Part shown: positions 1 to 7,485 of the stretch, piece by piece
Numbering within the stretch: position 1 is the first letter of the stretch
How the letters are laid out: the number at the start of each line of letters is the position of its first letter
From: a virus
Direction: 5' to 3' (one strand)
Virus record (IMG/VR): IMGVR_UViG_3300027720_000312
Location: 1-34,166 of that record
DNA: 34,166 nt
Translations under genes and position numbers: made by a program
The notes under the pieces: model-generated
Databases searched by the model: none
Seen by the model: the letters and a program-made list of their open reading frames with translations, nothing else
What the model was told of the DNA's origin: nothing

Positions 1-1395
1 GAAGAAACTCTTAACATCTTAAAAAACATTAAGCCGTACTACGAGGAGTTTCATAAGATCAAGTTTCCTGATAAAACTCTCAGCGACATAATCGAACTAT
101 GCGCTAAGTACATTCCTAATAGAAGATTCCCAGATAAAGCTATTGATATTTTAGATCAAGTTGGAGCTAAAGTCAAAATCAAGACTTACGCTAGATCAGA
201 AGAGATCAAAAAGATTGAAGCTATGATTTATGAATTAGAGCAGTCTGAAGGTCTGTTTGAGTCTGAGGAGTCTAAAAGTATTCAGATAAATAGTATCGTT
301 AAAGAATACAAAGCAAAATTTGAATCTTGGATGAAGCTGCAAGAAAATAAAAAAGTAACAGCTACTCGCAAAGACGTTTACCAAGTCCTCTGTGAAAAAG
401 TTGGGTCTATAATTGACACCAACGCTCAAGATTCTAATTTCAGAAACATCCATAACGACTTAAAGAAATACGTCTTTGGACAAGACGCTGCCCTAAAGAA
501 GATTTCTGATTGTATCTTACGCTCTTCTTTTGGGTTGTCATCTATTAATAAGCCTCTCGGCAGTTTTATGCTCGTTGGCCCAACTGGTTCTGGTAAAACT
601 CATTTAGCTAAAGTATTATCTAGACAAGCCTTTGGCGGCGAAGAAAGTCTCGTAAGAATTGATATGTCGGAGTTTACGGAACCTCATTCTATCTCTAAGC
701 TTATCGGCTCACCGCCCGGTTATGTTGGATACGGCCAGTCAAACATTTTCTCCAAGCAGTTAGAGAAACGTCCATCTTCTATTTTCTTGTTTGATGAAAT
801 CGAAAAAGCTCATCCAGACGTTATTAATATACTTCTTCAAGTAATGGATAACGGAGAACTCAGTGACGCACACGGCAGAAAGCTTAATTTCAAAAACTGC
901 ATTTTGATCCTGACTGGTAATGTTGGCTTTCAATTCGGCGACAATAAACAAGTTGGCTTTTGCGCTCCAGCCGAAGATGTTATCTCTAAAGATAACGTCC
1001 AAGATAAATTAAAAAGATTTTTTAGACCAGAGTTCTTAGCTCGTTTAAACGACATAATCATTTTTGATCATTTGAAAGATGAGTCTTTGGCTAAGATCGC
1101 TGAAACAGAACTTGAATCAATCAAGGCTTCATTAAAGGCTAATGGTACAACAGCATCTTTTTCTAATGACGTTGTTAGCTTTATCCTGTCTAAAACTAAG
1201 GACTCAAAAAATGGAGCTAGAGGCGTTATCTTCTTTATCGAAAACGAACTTAAAACAAAGATAGTTGACAGTTTAGCGTGTAGCTCGTATAATGAGATTA
1301 AAGTAAAGATTAAAGATAACGAGATACAAGTACATGGAACAAAAGAGAAACTTCTTGCAGCACACAGTTCAAGACAACACTCTGTTGCCAATTGA
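1..1395 (+). CDS. ClpA/ClpC-like AAA+ unfoldase, 5' end missing
   Basis: The frame is open from base 1, so the gene begins outside the window; the first ATG at 223 is internal. Upstream of it the translation includes NRRFPDKAIDILDQ, the hallmark end of the first AAA+ domain of Clp/Hsp100 ATPases. A short helical linker (about bases 210-430) resembles a reduced ClpC middle domain. The second AAA+ domain has Walker A GPTGSGKT, Walker B IFLFDEIEKAHP, the GSPPGYVGYG substrate loop, the RPEFLARL segment and a sensor-2 GARG. A VGF tripeptide (952-960) sits where ClpA, ClpC and ClpX carry their ClpP-docking loop, so it probably feeds a ClpP peptidase rather than acting as a ClpB-type disaggregase. 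No clpP is visible here, so host ClpP is the likely partner (inference). The stop TGA at 1393-1395 lies inside the next gene. Confidence 0.93.
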   Translation, partial: EETLNILKNIKPYYEEFHKIKFPDKTLSDIIELCAKYIPNRRFPDKAIDILDQVGAKVKIKTYARSEEIKKIEAMIYELEQSEGLFESEESKSIQINSIVKEYKAKFESWMKLQENKKVTATRKDVYQVLCEKVGSIIDTNAQDSNFRNIHNDLKKYVFGQDAALKKISDCILRSSFGLSSINKPLGSFMLVGPTGSGKTHLAKVLSRQAFGGEESLVRIDMSEFTEPHSISKLIGSPPGYVGYGQSNIFSKQLEKRPSSIFLFDEIEKAHPDVINILLQVMDNGELSDAHGRKLNFKNCILILTGNVGFQFGDNKQVGFCAPAEDVISKDNVQDKLKRFFRPEFLARLNDIIIFDHLKDESLAKIAETELESIKASLKANGTTASFSNDVVSFILSKTKDSKNGARGVIFFIENELKTKIVDSLACSSYNEIKVKIKDNEIQVHGTKEKLLAAHSSRQHSVAN

Positions 1396-2320
1396 GCTTG
1401 AAATGCTTGCTTCTATAAAGCAGCAAGTTTCTTCTGATCTTGGGTTTGAGGTAACTAATTGCCAAAAGTATTCTACAAATGTTTTGTATGATCTTTATGT
1501 TGTCGCCGCTAATGGTAAGCCTTATTTTTTAAAAGTTAGCGTTTCTCCTTTCATTCCTAATTTTTGGGACAAACTCTGCGAAAATAACTTTTCGTTCCAT
1601 CCGAAAATAGTTTCTTTTAGTTTGGGGCAAGATTTTAATTATATTTGTTACGAAATGCCTTCTGGCATATTTTTGTCGGATATATCTAAATACCCATTAA
1701 ACTCTAAATTGAAACTTGAAAACGTTTTCTCAAATGTATTGAGAAGTATGCACTCAGTTTCTTGTGGGACTAAAGACCAAACGATAGAGGCTATCACTTC
1801 GTTTTTGCCAAGAGAGTCTATGATGATACATCATACTTTTCCAGTCGCTCAGGTATTTGGCGCTACAAAATTAGCGTTCAAATCTCTTTACGTCGAATCT
1901 CTTGATGATTGCTGTCTTTGCCATTTGGATTTAGATTCGTCTAACATCATTTTGTCTAATAAAGAATTTAAATTATTAAATTTTGAATACGCTTGTCACG
2001 CAAATAAATATCTTGAACTCTGGCTAACAAAAGAACTTTTGAATTGTTCTGATAGTGTTTTTAATAATTTTCTTTCTTACTATCAAGTCGATAACGATAA
2101 ACTAATAGCCACAAAAGAAGCGTCTGAATTGTTTATTTTTTCTTACTTAAATTCTAAAATTATTTCCGAATACATGACTTTCGGAGTTTCAAATCACGTT
2201 AAATTAAGAGGTTACATTAATAAGTCAGAGCAGTATTTTAACAAAATAAAAAGTAAACTTTTTCTCGAAGAAACACTTGACAAAACGATACAAGGCTTCT
2301 ATCTTCTCTGGCGTAGTTAA
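1334..2320 (+). CDS. Aminoglycoside phosphotransferase/choline kinase-like protein
   Basis: A 328-residue protein of the protein-kinase-like fold used by APH and choline kinases. The catalytic loop reads CHLDLDSSNI, with the expected base D199 and metal ligand N204. Twelve residues later the family's metal-binding motif (usually IDFEYA) reads LLNFEYA, so Asp is replaced by Asn at 216. This could lower or abolish phosphotransfer. The substrate is unknown; phage members may modify a small molecule or sugar. The start at 1334 overlaps the unfoldase by 62 bases. An in-frame ATG at 1403, just past the unfoldase stop, is an alternative and would remove 23 poorly conserved-looking residues. The gene is visibly more AT-rich than the next one. 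The stop is 5 bases before the following start. Confidence 0.72.
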   Translation: MEQKRNFLQHTVQDNTLLPIELEMLASIKQQVSSDLGFEVTNCQKYSTNVLYDLYVVAANGKPYFLKVSVSPFIPNFWDKLCENNFSFHPKIVSFSLGQDFNYICYEMPSGIFLSDISKYPLNSKLKLENVFSNVLRSMHSVSCGTKDQTIEAITSFLPRESMMIHHTFPVAQVFGATKLAFKSLYVESLDDCCLCHLDLDSSNIILSNKEFKLLNFEYACHANKYLELWLTKELLNCSDSVFNNFLSYYQVDNDKLIATKEASELFIFSYLNSKIISEYMTFGVSNHVKLRGYINKSEQYFNKIKSKLFLEETLDKTIQGFYLLWRS

Positions 2321-2325
2321 AATCT

Positions 2326-2544
2326 ATGAAAACCACAAACACAAATCGCGTTATCAACGCCATCACAAATACAGCAGGTCGTTTCTTCGGCCTTGTCACC
2401 ACCAACGAAGTTCTGAATGCTCGTTTCGTCAGCGAGACTCCACAAATGATCATCGTGCATGACCGCAATGCCGATGAAGTTCGTAAGTTCGCTAAGACAA
2501 GCGTTGTCGCAGTATCCTTCAGAGGTCAAACGATTACACGCTAA
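2326..2544 (+). CDS. Small basic conserved-type phage protein
   Basis: A 72-residue protein starting MKTTNTNRVINAITNT. I recognise this general type from tailed phages (a short basic protein with a TNTNRVINAITNTAGRFFG-like start) but know no function. Three frames are open across this stretch. This one was chosen because its start is 5 bases after the preceding stop, it has no upstream clash, it shows C-ending codons typical of a well-expressed gene, and it ends just before a rho-independent terminator. Its GC content is clearly higher than that of the preceding kinase-like gene. No signal peptide, membrane segment or cysteine motif is seen. The position at the end of the transcription unit and the codon choice suggest abundant expression (inference). 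Confidence 0.7.
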   Translation: MKTTNTNRVINAITNTAGRFFGLVTTNEVLNARFVSETPQMIIVHDRNADEVRKFAKTSVVAVSFRGQTITR

Positions 2545-2566
2545 TAATTAATTAGCGGAAATCCTC

Positions 2567-2600
2567 AAGCCTACGCCTAAAAACGTAGGCTTTTTTATTT
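2567..2600 (+). terminator. Rho-independent terminator
   Basis: A perfect 9-base stem, AAGCCTACG (2567-2575) pairing with CGTAGGCTT (2584-2592), encloses an 8-base loop and runs into a T tract (2591-2600). It lies 22 bases after the small-protein stop and would end the transcription unit that includes the unfoldase and kinase-like genes. It is the only convincing intrinsic terminator I see in the window. Confidence 0.9.
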
Positions 2601-2656
2601 TAAAATTAGTTTAAAAAGTCTATTAGCGCATTATTATCTTGAAACACAAATGATAT

Positions 2657-3106
2657 ATGCGCCTTAATTTTTACAAACCTAATAAGTCCTGCACAGGAAC
2701 AGCCGCTTCTTTTAATGTAAGTAAAGACGAAAAAGGCTTAACACTTTATACTAGCTTCGTAAAGCAAGCTGGATGGGACGAGGCTTCCAGAAAAGGCTCG
2801 TTCACCCAAAACGCCAAGAACCCCGAAAAGACAGCGGCTTTGAAGCTTAACCAAACAGAGGCGGCGTCGATGATCCGAGCTGTTCGTAAAGAAACCAAAT
2901 TTAGCACAGTTCACGTTTACCAAGGCTCCTCAACTTCGATTATGTTTGGACCTTACGAAAAGAAAATCGGCGGTTTGGCGTTTTCTTTCAGTATTAAACG
3001 CGGTGAGCAACAATTCTCTATTAGTTTTGAGTTGGGAGAGTCCGAATTACTCGCTCAATTTCTTGAAAGCTATCTAGCTGAATCTTTTCGCGTTGAGGCT
3101 CAATGA
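2657..3106 (+). CDS. Possible PC4/Whirly-like ssDNA-binding protein
   Basis: A 149-residue protein beginning MRLNFYKPNKSCTGTAASF. The LNFYKPN start, the alternating beta-strand pattern, the positively charged KLNQTEAASMIRAVRKETKF segment and a C-terminal helix rich in acidic and hydrophobic residues resemble phage proteins I associate with PC4/Whirly-type single-stranded-DNA binding. That assignment is from fold impression only, not from a diagnostic motif. It would suit replication, repair or late transcription. It is the first gene after the terminator at 2567-2600, so it needs its own promoter in 2601-2656. Its last codon overlaps the next start by 4 bases (ATGA), suggesting translational coupling with the glycosyltransferase. 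Confidence 0.6.
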   Translation: MRLNFYKPNKSCTGTAASFNVSKDEKGLTLYTSFVKQAGWDEASRKGSFTQNAKNPEKTAALKLNQTEAASMIRAVRKETKFSTVHVYQGSSTSIMFGPYEKKIGGLAFSFSIKRGEQQFSISFELGESELLAQFLESYLAESFRVEAQ

Positions 3107-5019
3107 AAAAAACAGTAGTATTTCATAGTAACAGCAGTCGTATCTTTACTGGTTTTGGCAAGAACATGAAGAATGTTCTTCGTTACTTGTATAAAACTGG
3201 TAAGTACAACCTTGTCGAATTTGCAAATACTAAGTATAAAGATTCCGATGAATTAAAAACTCTTCCTTGGAAGGGGTTTGGCACTATGCCTGAACCAGCA
3301 GTTGTTCAAGCTTTAGCTTCCGACCAAACAAAACTTCGCGCAGTTAGTTATGGTCATCATGAGATTGATAATCTTATGAAAGAAATTAAGCCCGACTTTT
3401 ATATCGGCATTGAAGATATTTGGGCGTTAGCCCCACTTACGGAAAAGAAATGGTGGAATAATAACTGTATGGTATGGACAACTCTTGATTCGCTTCCTCT
3501 TTATCAAGACGCTATCAAAATCATTCCAAAGGTTAAGCATTATTATGCTTGGGCTTCATTCGCAGGTAAAGAAGCTGAACGTCTCGGTCATCCTAAAGGC
3601 TCAATCAAAACTCTTAGAGGCTCTACCGAAACATCTTCGTTTTTTCGTTTGAAAGAAGAAGACAGAACTGCTTTGAGAAAAGAGTTTGGACTCACTGATG
3701 AATTTATTATTGGTTTTGTATTTAGAAATCAACTCCGTAAAAGCGTTCCTAACTTAATTCAAGGATTCAAGAAGTTCAAACAGGACAATCCTAAGTCAAA
3801 AGCCAAATTACTGCTTCACACTCACTGGGGCGAAGGCTGGGATATTGCTAAACTAATCAAAGATAATGAAATAAGCAATGATGACGTATTGACCACTTAC
3901 TTCTGTAAGAAATGTAAGCAGTACGAAATCAAAAAGTTCTCTGGTCAAAAGATCGCGTGCAAATATTGCGACGGTAAAGACACTGTTGAAACCACAAATA
4001 TCACAAACGGCGTAAGCGAAGAGCAGTTGAATGAGATTTACAACTTAATGGATGTTTACTGCCATCCTTTTACTAGCGGCGGTCAAGAAATTCCTGTTAC
4101 CGAAGCTAAGTTAACTGGTTTGATCACTTTGGTTACTAATTATTCGTGCGGCGAAGACTTCTCTACCGAAGAAAGTGGCGGTATGCCGCTTAGTTGGAAG
4201 CCGTACTACGAACCAGGTACTAATTTCATCAAAGCGACAACACTTCCTGAGTCTATTGCTGAGAAAATTGAACGAGTTTACAAGATGCCGCTCGAAAAGC
4301 GTCTTGTGATGGGCAAGAAAGCTAGAAAGTTTGTTATCGAGAACCTTTCTGCCGAAGTTATCGGTAAGCAGATAGAAGAAATCATAGACAACTCTTCAAC
4401 CGTCGAATGGAATTTTGAGAGCGACTTTATTCCGCGCAATCCAAATCATATTCCTCTCGACACAGAAGATAACGTAGCTTGGGTTACCGACTTGTACAAA
4501 AACATTCTTAGAATGACGGTTGACGAGAATGATGAAGGTCTTAAAACTTGGATTTCCCAATTGAACAAAGGAGTAACTAGAGATCAAATCTTATCTTATT
4601 TCAGAAATGTTGGAGCTAAAGAGAATCAACAAAACAATAAAATTGAATTGTCCGATTTACTTGATAAAGATGATCTTGGTCGCCGAATCCTATTCGTTAT
4701 GCCGCAAAGTGCTGGTGACGTTTTCATGAGTACTTCTCTGCTTCCTTCGATTAAAAAATTGTATCCTGAATACAACATTTACTTTGCCACAAAGCCAGAA
4801 TTTAACGAGCTGCTCAATGGCAATCCCCATATCCATAAAGTTTTACATTTTACTCCTGCAATGGAAAACCTCTTAACTATGGAAGGTCACGCTAAAGGCG
4901 AAGGTTATTTCGACATTACATTCCTGCCGCATTTGGGAACTCAAAAAAATTACGATTACCAACATAACGGTATAGACAAAATACAATTCAATCTTCTTTC
5001 TAGTCATGCACTTACTTAA
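3103..5019 (+). CDS. GT4 glycosyltransferase with zinc ribbon, fused to the GT9 N-terminal domain
   Basis: A 638-residue two-part protein. Residues 1 to about 430 form a GT-B glycosyltransferase of GT4 type: an N-terminal Rossmann half, FVFRNQLRKSVPNLIQGF at the start of the C-terminal half, and a nucleotide-sugar-binding stretch CHPFTSGGQEIPVTEAKLTG. A four-cysteine zinc ribbon (C268, C271, C286, C289) is inserted just before that stretch. From residue 527 a second domain begins (RRILFVMPQSAGDVFMSTS), matching the N-terminal half of GT9 heptosyltransferases, and stops at residue 638 without its C-terminal half. That half is encoded by the next gene in the +1 frame. GAGG lies 5 bases before the ATG. 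The acceptor is unknown: phage DNA, virion protein or host glycan are all possible. Confidence 0.88.
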   Translation: MKKTVVFHSNSSRIFTGFGKNMKNVLRYLYKTGKYNLVEFANTKYKDSDELKTLPWKGFGTMPEPAVVQALASDQTKLRAVSYGHHEIDNLMKEIKPDFYIGIEDIWALAPLTEKKWWNNNCMVWTTLDSLPLYQDAIKIIPKVKHYYAWASFAGKEAERLGHPKGSIKTLRGSTETSSFFRLKEEDRTALRKEFGLTDEFIIGFVFRNQLRKSVPNLIQGFKKFKQDNPKSKAKLLLHTHWGEGWDIAKLIKDNEISNDDVLTTYFCKKCKQYEIKKFSGQKIACKYCDGKDTVETTNITNGVSEEQLNEIYNLMDVYCHPFTSGGQEIPVTEAKLTGLITLVTNYSCGEDFSTEESGGMPLSWKPYYEPGTNFIKATTLPESIAEKIERVYKMPLEKRLVMGKKARKFVIENLSAEVIGKQIEEIIDNSSTVEWNFESDFIPRNPNHIPLDTEDNVAWVTDLYKNILRMTVDENDEGLKTWISQLNKGVTRDQILSYFRNVGAKENQQNNKIELSDLLDKDDLGRRILFVMPQSAGDVFMSTSLLPSIKKLYPEYNIYFATKPEFNELLNGNPHIHKVLHFTPAMENLLTMEGHAKGEGYFDITFLPHLGTQKNYDYQHNGIDKIQFNLLSSHALT

Positions 5020-6208
5020 TCGTTACGCATTATCTTGCGGCGTTTTAATTGACAAGCCTATTGTTAATGAATCTTATTATCCTTTAGCCATTGATAAATA
5101 TATCGTTTTTCAAACAAGCGGCAAAGGCAACTCTCGCCAGTACGATTACTGGACAAAGGTATTTTCTCACATTAAAGAATACACAACTGATTATAAAATC
5201 ATTCACGTTGGAATTGAATCAGATCAATCAGTAAGTGCCGTCGATATGGACTTGAGGGGTAAAACATCTTTGTCTCAACTAGCTTATCTGATTAAGAACG
5301 CTTCTCTTTACCTTGGTATTGATAGCTTGTCAGCTCATTTTGCGGGGCATTTCAATACAAAGATCGTAGCGATGTATCCTTATTGCTACGCGCAGAACTG
5401 CAAACCGTTTTGGGGCGACCCAGCAAACCAAACCTTGCTTGAAGTTGACTGGAAGACTCAAGGCAAGCCATCCTTTTCGCTTACAGAGGAAAAGAAGAAG
5501 ATTAACACGTTCATGCCAGAGGTGGTGGCTAGAGCCGCTTTAAACCAACTCGGCATTGAAAACGACTTGGACAAAGTAAAGACTTTGCACATTGGCGACT
5601 TGTATCATAAACCTACGATTGAGATCATTCCTGATTCTTTGATGGCTCCAGCGGTAATTAAAGATAAAATTTGCAACATCAGAATGGACTACCATTATTC
5701 TGAAGCTAATCTTGTTCGCTTGGCTTCAGTAAGCTTTCTTAACATCATTACCGATAAAGAAATTCCTATTAAAGTTATCGACGCTATCAAATCTAAGGTT
5801 CACGGCATCACAGTTATCGCTAACGAATCTATTACTCTTGAATATCTCAAGGACGTAAAATCTCTTGGAATTAAAATTGATTTAATTGCCAAGTACAACG
5901 ATAATTGGGGAGCTTTAGCTGAAAAGTTTTTTGATTTTGGTTTAGAAAAAGATGAAGTATTTGATAAAAATACAGTCAAAACACTTGACATGATAGATGA
6001 AACGTGTCTCTTTTCCTCTGAAAAGATAATCCTTTCAGAAGAAAAAGTATTCGCCAGTAAGTTAGCTTGGAAAAATAACCAACCAAAGCTTGACAGATTA
6101 GCGAAAGTCGTAAATGATCCTGTCTTCTGGGAGGAATTAGATCACTTCCATATTATAAAAGATGAACGACTCAAACACAAAACCATTCGACAAGCCGACC
6201 AATCGTGA
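5006..6208 (+). CDS. GT9 glycosyltransferase C-terminal half plus unknown domain
   Basis: A 400-residue protein that opens inside the GT9 fold: HLLNRYALSCGV is the interdomain segment, then comes a Rossmann C-domain with KYIVFQTSGKG and the GT9 nucleotide-sugar motif LGIDSLSAHFAGHF (about 103-116). No GT9 N-terminal domain is present; that lies at the end of the preceding gene in another frame. The two reading frames overlap by 14 bases (5006-5019). Either they are two chains that assemble, or a +1 ribosomal frameshift joins them, or one base has been gained or lost by mutation or sequencing error. Residues from about 190 to 400 form a further domain I do not recognise. The C-terminus overlaps the next gene by 47 bases. 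Confidence 0.8.
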   Translation: MHLLNRYALSCGVLIDKPIVNESYYPLAIDKYIVFQTSGKGNSRQYDYWTKVFSHIKEYTTDYKIIHVGIESDQSVSAVDMDLRGKTSLSQLAYLIKNASLYLGIDSLSAHFAGHFNTKIVAMYPYCYAQNCKPFWGDPANQTLLEVDWKTQGKPSFSLTEEKKKINTFMPEVVARAALNQLGIENDLDKVKTLHIGDLYHKPTIEIIPDSLMAPAVIKDKICNIRMDYHYSEANLVRLASVSFLNIITDKEIPIKVIDAIKSKVHGITVIANESITLEYLKDVKSLGIKIDLIAKYNDNWGALAEKFFDFGLEKDEVFDKNTVKTLDMIDETCLFSSEKIILSEEKVFASKLAWKNNQPKLDRLAKVVNDPVFWEELDHFHIIKDERLKHKTIRQADQS

Positions 6209-6941
6209 CGAACGAGGGTTGTTAAAAAACGTTAATTATATCTTCAATCAAGATGGCTCCGTCAACTGGCGAGCTATGGTGAAACCAGCGCACCTTTATC
6301 CAAATAAAAGCGCGTTTGAACGTTTTGGTAAACCAGTTCCAGATTCTATCGAAGGATTGGAAGATAACAAGCTTCTGATCAAGCTTTCGGGAATTAAAGA
6401 AGTCGCTAAACTTCGCGGTTATAGCCGCATTGACTTTTCTCTTCCTAAGCTTGAAAGAGATTATGTAGTTGCTACTTGCGCGGTCAGCTGGATTTCTAAT
6501 TTTGAGACTACAAATCAAATTGATGGCGGCGACAGTTGGGAATCAAACTGCACAATGGATGTCGCTAACGCTTCATTCGACAACACTGACAGTTTTGGTC
6601 AAAAGTTTTTAGAAACTATCGCAGCTAACCGAGCTTTTGTTCGCGCTGTCCGCAATTATCTTGGCATTCATATCGTCGGCGAAGATGAAATTGACAAGAA
6701 AGGTTCTGGCAAAGTAATCGCCGCAAGCGATCATTCAAGCGACATTACTCCTCAAGGAGTTTTAAAGAATAAATTCAGAGACTCTGAACACAATTCTGGT
6801 GGAGACGAGTTTGAGAACTTTAAAAATTTTCTACGCGGCCTTTGGAAATCTGAGACATATCGCAACGAAGAAACTTCTAAATGGAAGACTTGGACTGATA
6901 TTCCAGTTAAAGAAGCTCGCGCCTTAATTAAGTTTGTCTAA
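6162..6941 (+). CDS. Hypothetical phage protein, possibly Rad52-like annealase
   Basis: A 259-residue protein of unproven function. The N-terminus has DGSVNWRAMVKPAHLYPN, and the middle has AANRAFVRAVRNYLGI (about 150-165). The latter resembles the conserved A-x-x-RA helix of Rad52-type single-strand annealing proteins and other phage recombinases. The remaining C-terminus (about 190-259) is a small domain after a polar linker. A role in homologous recombination is therefore a guess from a short motif and overall length. It overlaps the preceding gene by 47 bases, and its stop is one base before the ATG of the next gene, so it belongs to the same operon. Confidence 0.55.
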   Translation: MNDSNTKPFDKPTNRDERGLLKNVNYIFNQDGSVNWRAMVKPAHLYPNKSAFERFGKPVPDSIEGLEDNKLLIKLSGIKEVAKLRGYSRIDFSLPKLERDYVVATCAVSWISNFETTNQIDGGDSWESNCTMDVANASFDNTDSFGQKFLETIAANRAFVRAVRNYLGIHIVGEDEIDKKGSGKVIAASDHSSDITPQGVLKNKFRDSEHNSGGDEFENFKNFLRGLWKSETYRNEETSKWKTWTDIPVKEARALIKFV

Positions 6942-6942
6942 T

Positions 6943-7413
6943 ATGGTCAAGAGAATCGTTAGAGCTTCTGAGCTTAAAGCTATTCTTGATGAAATGTCTT
7001 TGACCGAGCGGATACAAAACATCTGCAAAATTCAAAAACATTGGGGAGCAGAGTGGGATTTAAACTATCTAAAAGATAGGTTAGTCACCGCTCTACTCAC
7101 CCTCAAAGATGACGCTGTTTTCTTCGTTTATTTTAGAGACGGAAAACCTAACTCAATCTTCGCTGGATTTGTTTCTTCTGATTGGGTCAGCGGCAGAAGA
7201 GGTGTGCAAGAAATCATTTGGGTTACTTGCGGAAAGTCTTATCTTGACGGTATTAAGGTAATTTCTGCTGTCGAAGAATTTATTCAGCAAAGAAGCCTTG
7301 ACTTCTTAAACTGCTCCTACATTAGTCATGGCGGCGACCCTAGAGTCCAGATGTTTTACATGAACAATGGATTCAATGTGGATACACTCAATTTCGTTAA
7401 GAACTACAAATAG
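6943..7413 (+). CDS. GNAT-fold acetyltransferase-like protein
   Basis: A 156-residue protein with the strand-helix order of GNAT acetyltransferases: helical N-terminus, beta hairpin (FFVYFRDGKPNSIFAGFVSS), a central strand with EIIWVTCG, a long helix, and a C-terminal YMNNGFNVDTLNFVK matching the family's last strand pair. The acetyl-CoA loop (usually Q/RxxGxG/A) is not obvious, so catalytic activity is uncertain. ATG at 6943 was chosen over an in-frame TTG at 6934, because it follows the upstream stop by one base and gives a natural start. A second protein of similar size and fold is encoded at 22989-23474. The substrate is unknown. Confidence 0.6.
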   Translation: MVKRIVRASELKAILDEMSLTERIQNICKIQKHWGAEWDLNYLKDRLVTALLTLKDDAVFFVYFRDGKPNSIFAGFVSSDWVSGRRGVQEIIWVTCGKSYLDGIKVISAVEEFIQQRSLDFLNCSYISHGGDPRVQMFYMNNGFNVDTLNFVKNYK

Positions 7414-7430
7414 TTTCTTAAAGAAGTTTG

Positions 7431-7470
7431 TTTAAAATTAACGTCTGTTTAACCTGTAAATTATCTTACC
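7431..7470 (+). promoter_or_regulatory. Candidate promoter region for nrdAB
   Basis: The 72-base gap 7414-7485 is one of the few real intergenic spaces and precedes nrdA. It is AT-rich, with TTTAAAATTA at 7431-7440 and AATTATCTT ending at 7467, 18 bases before the ATG. The same two elements (TTTAAAATTA and ATTATCTT) occur before the gene at 2657, but at a different spacing. No good sigma-70 -35/-10 pair is present, and there is no Shine-Dalgarno sequence before nrdA. This is a weak assignment. Confidence 0.25.
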
Positions 7471-7485
7471 TATTTTAGTTTCAAT

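Noticed and set aside
2277-2529. Two other open frames over the small protein at 2326-2544
   Set aside because: One is plus-strand and Arg/His-rich, overlapping the kinase-like gene; the other is antisense. Neither has a plausible protein pattern, while the 2326 frame fits a known phage type and precedes the terminator.
7415-7430. Possible hairpin (TTCTT...AAGAA) after the GNAT-like gene
   Set aside because: The arms are only 5 bases with a 1-base loop and no following T tract, so it cannot act as a terminator.
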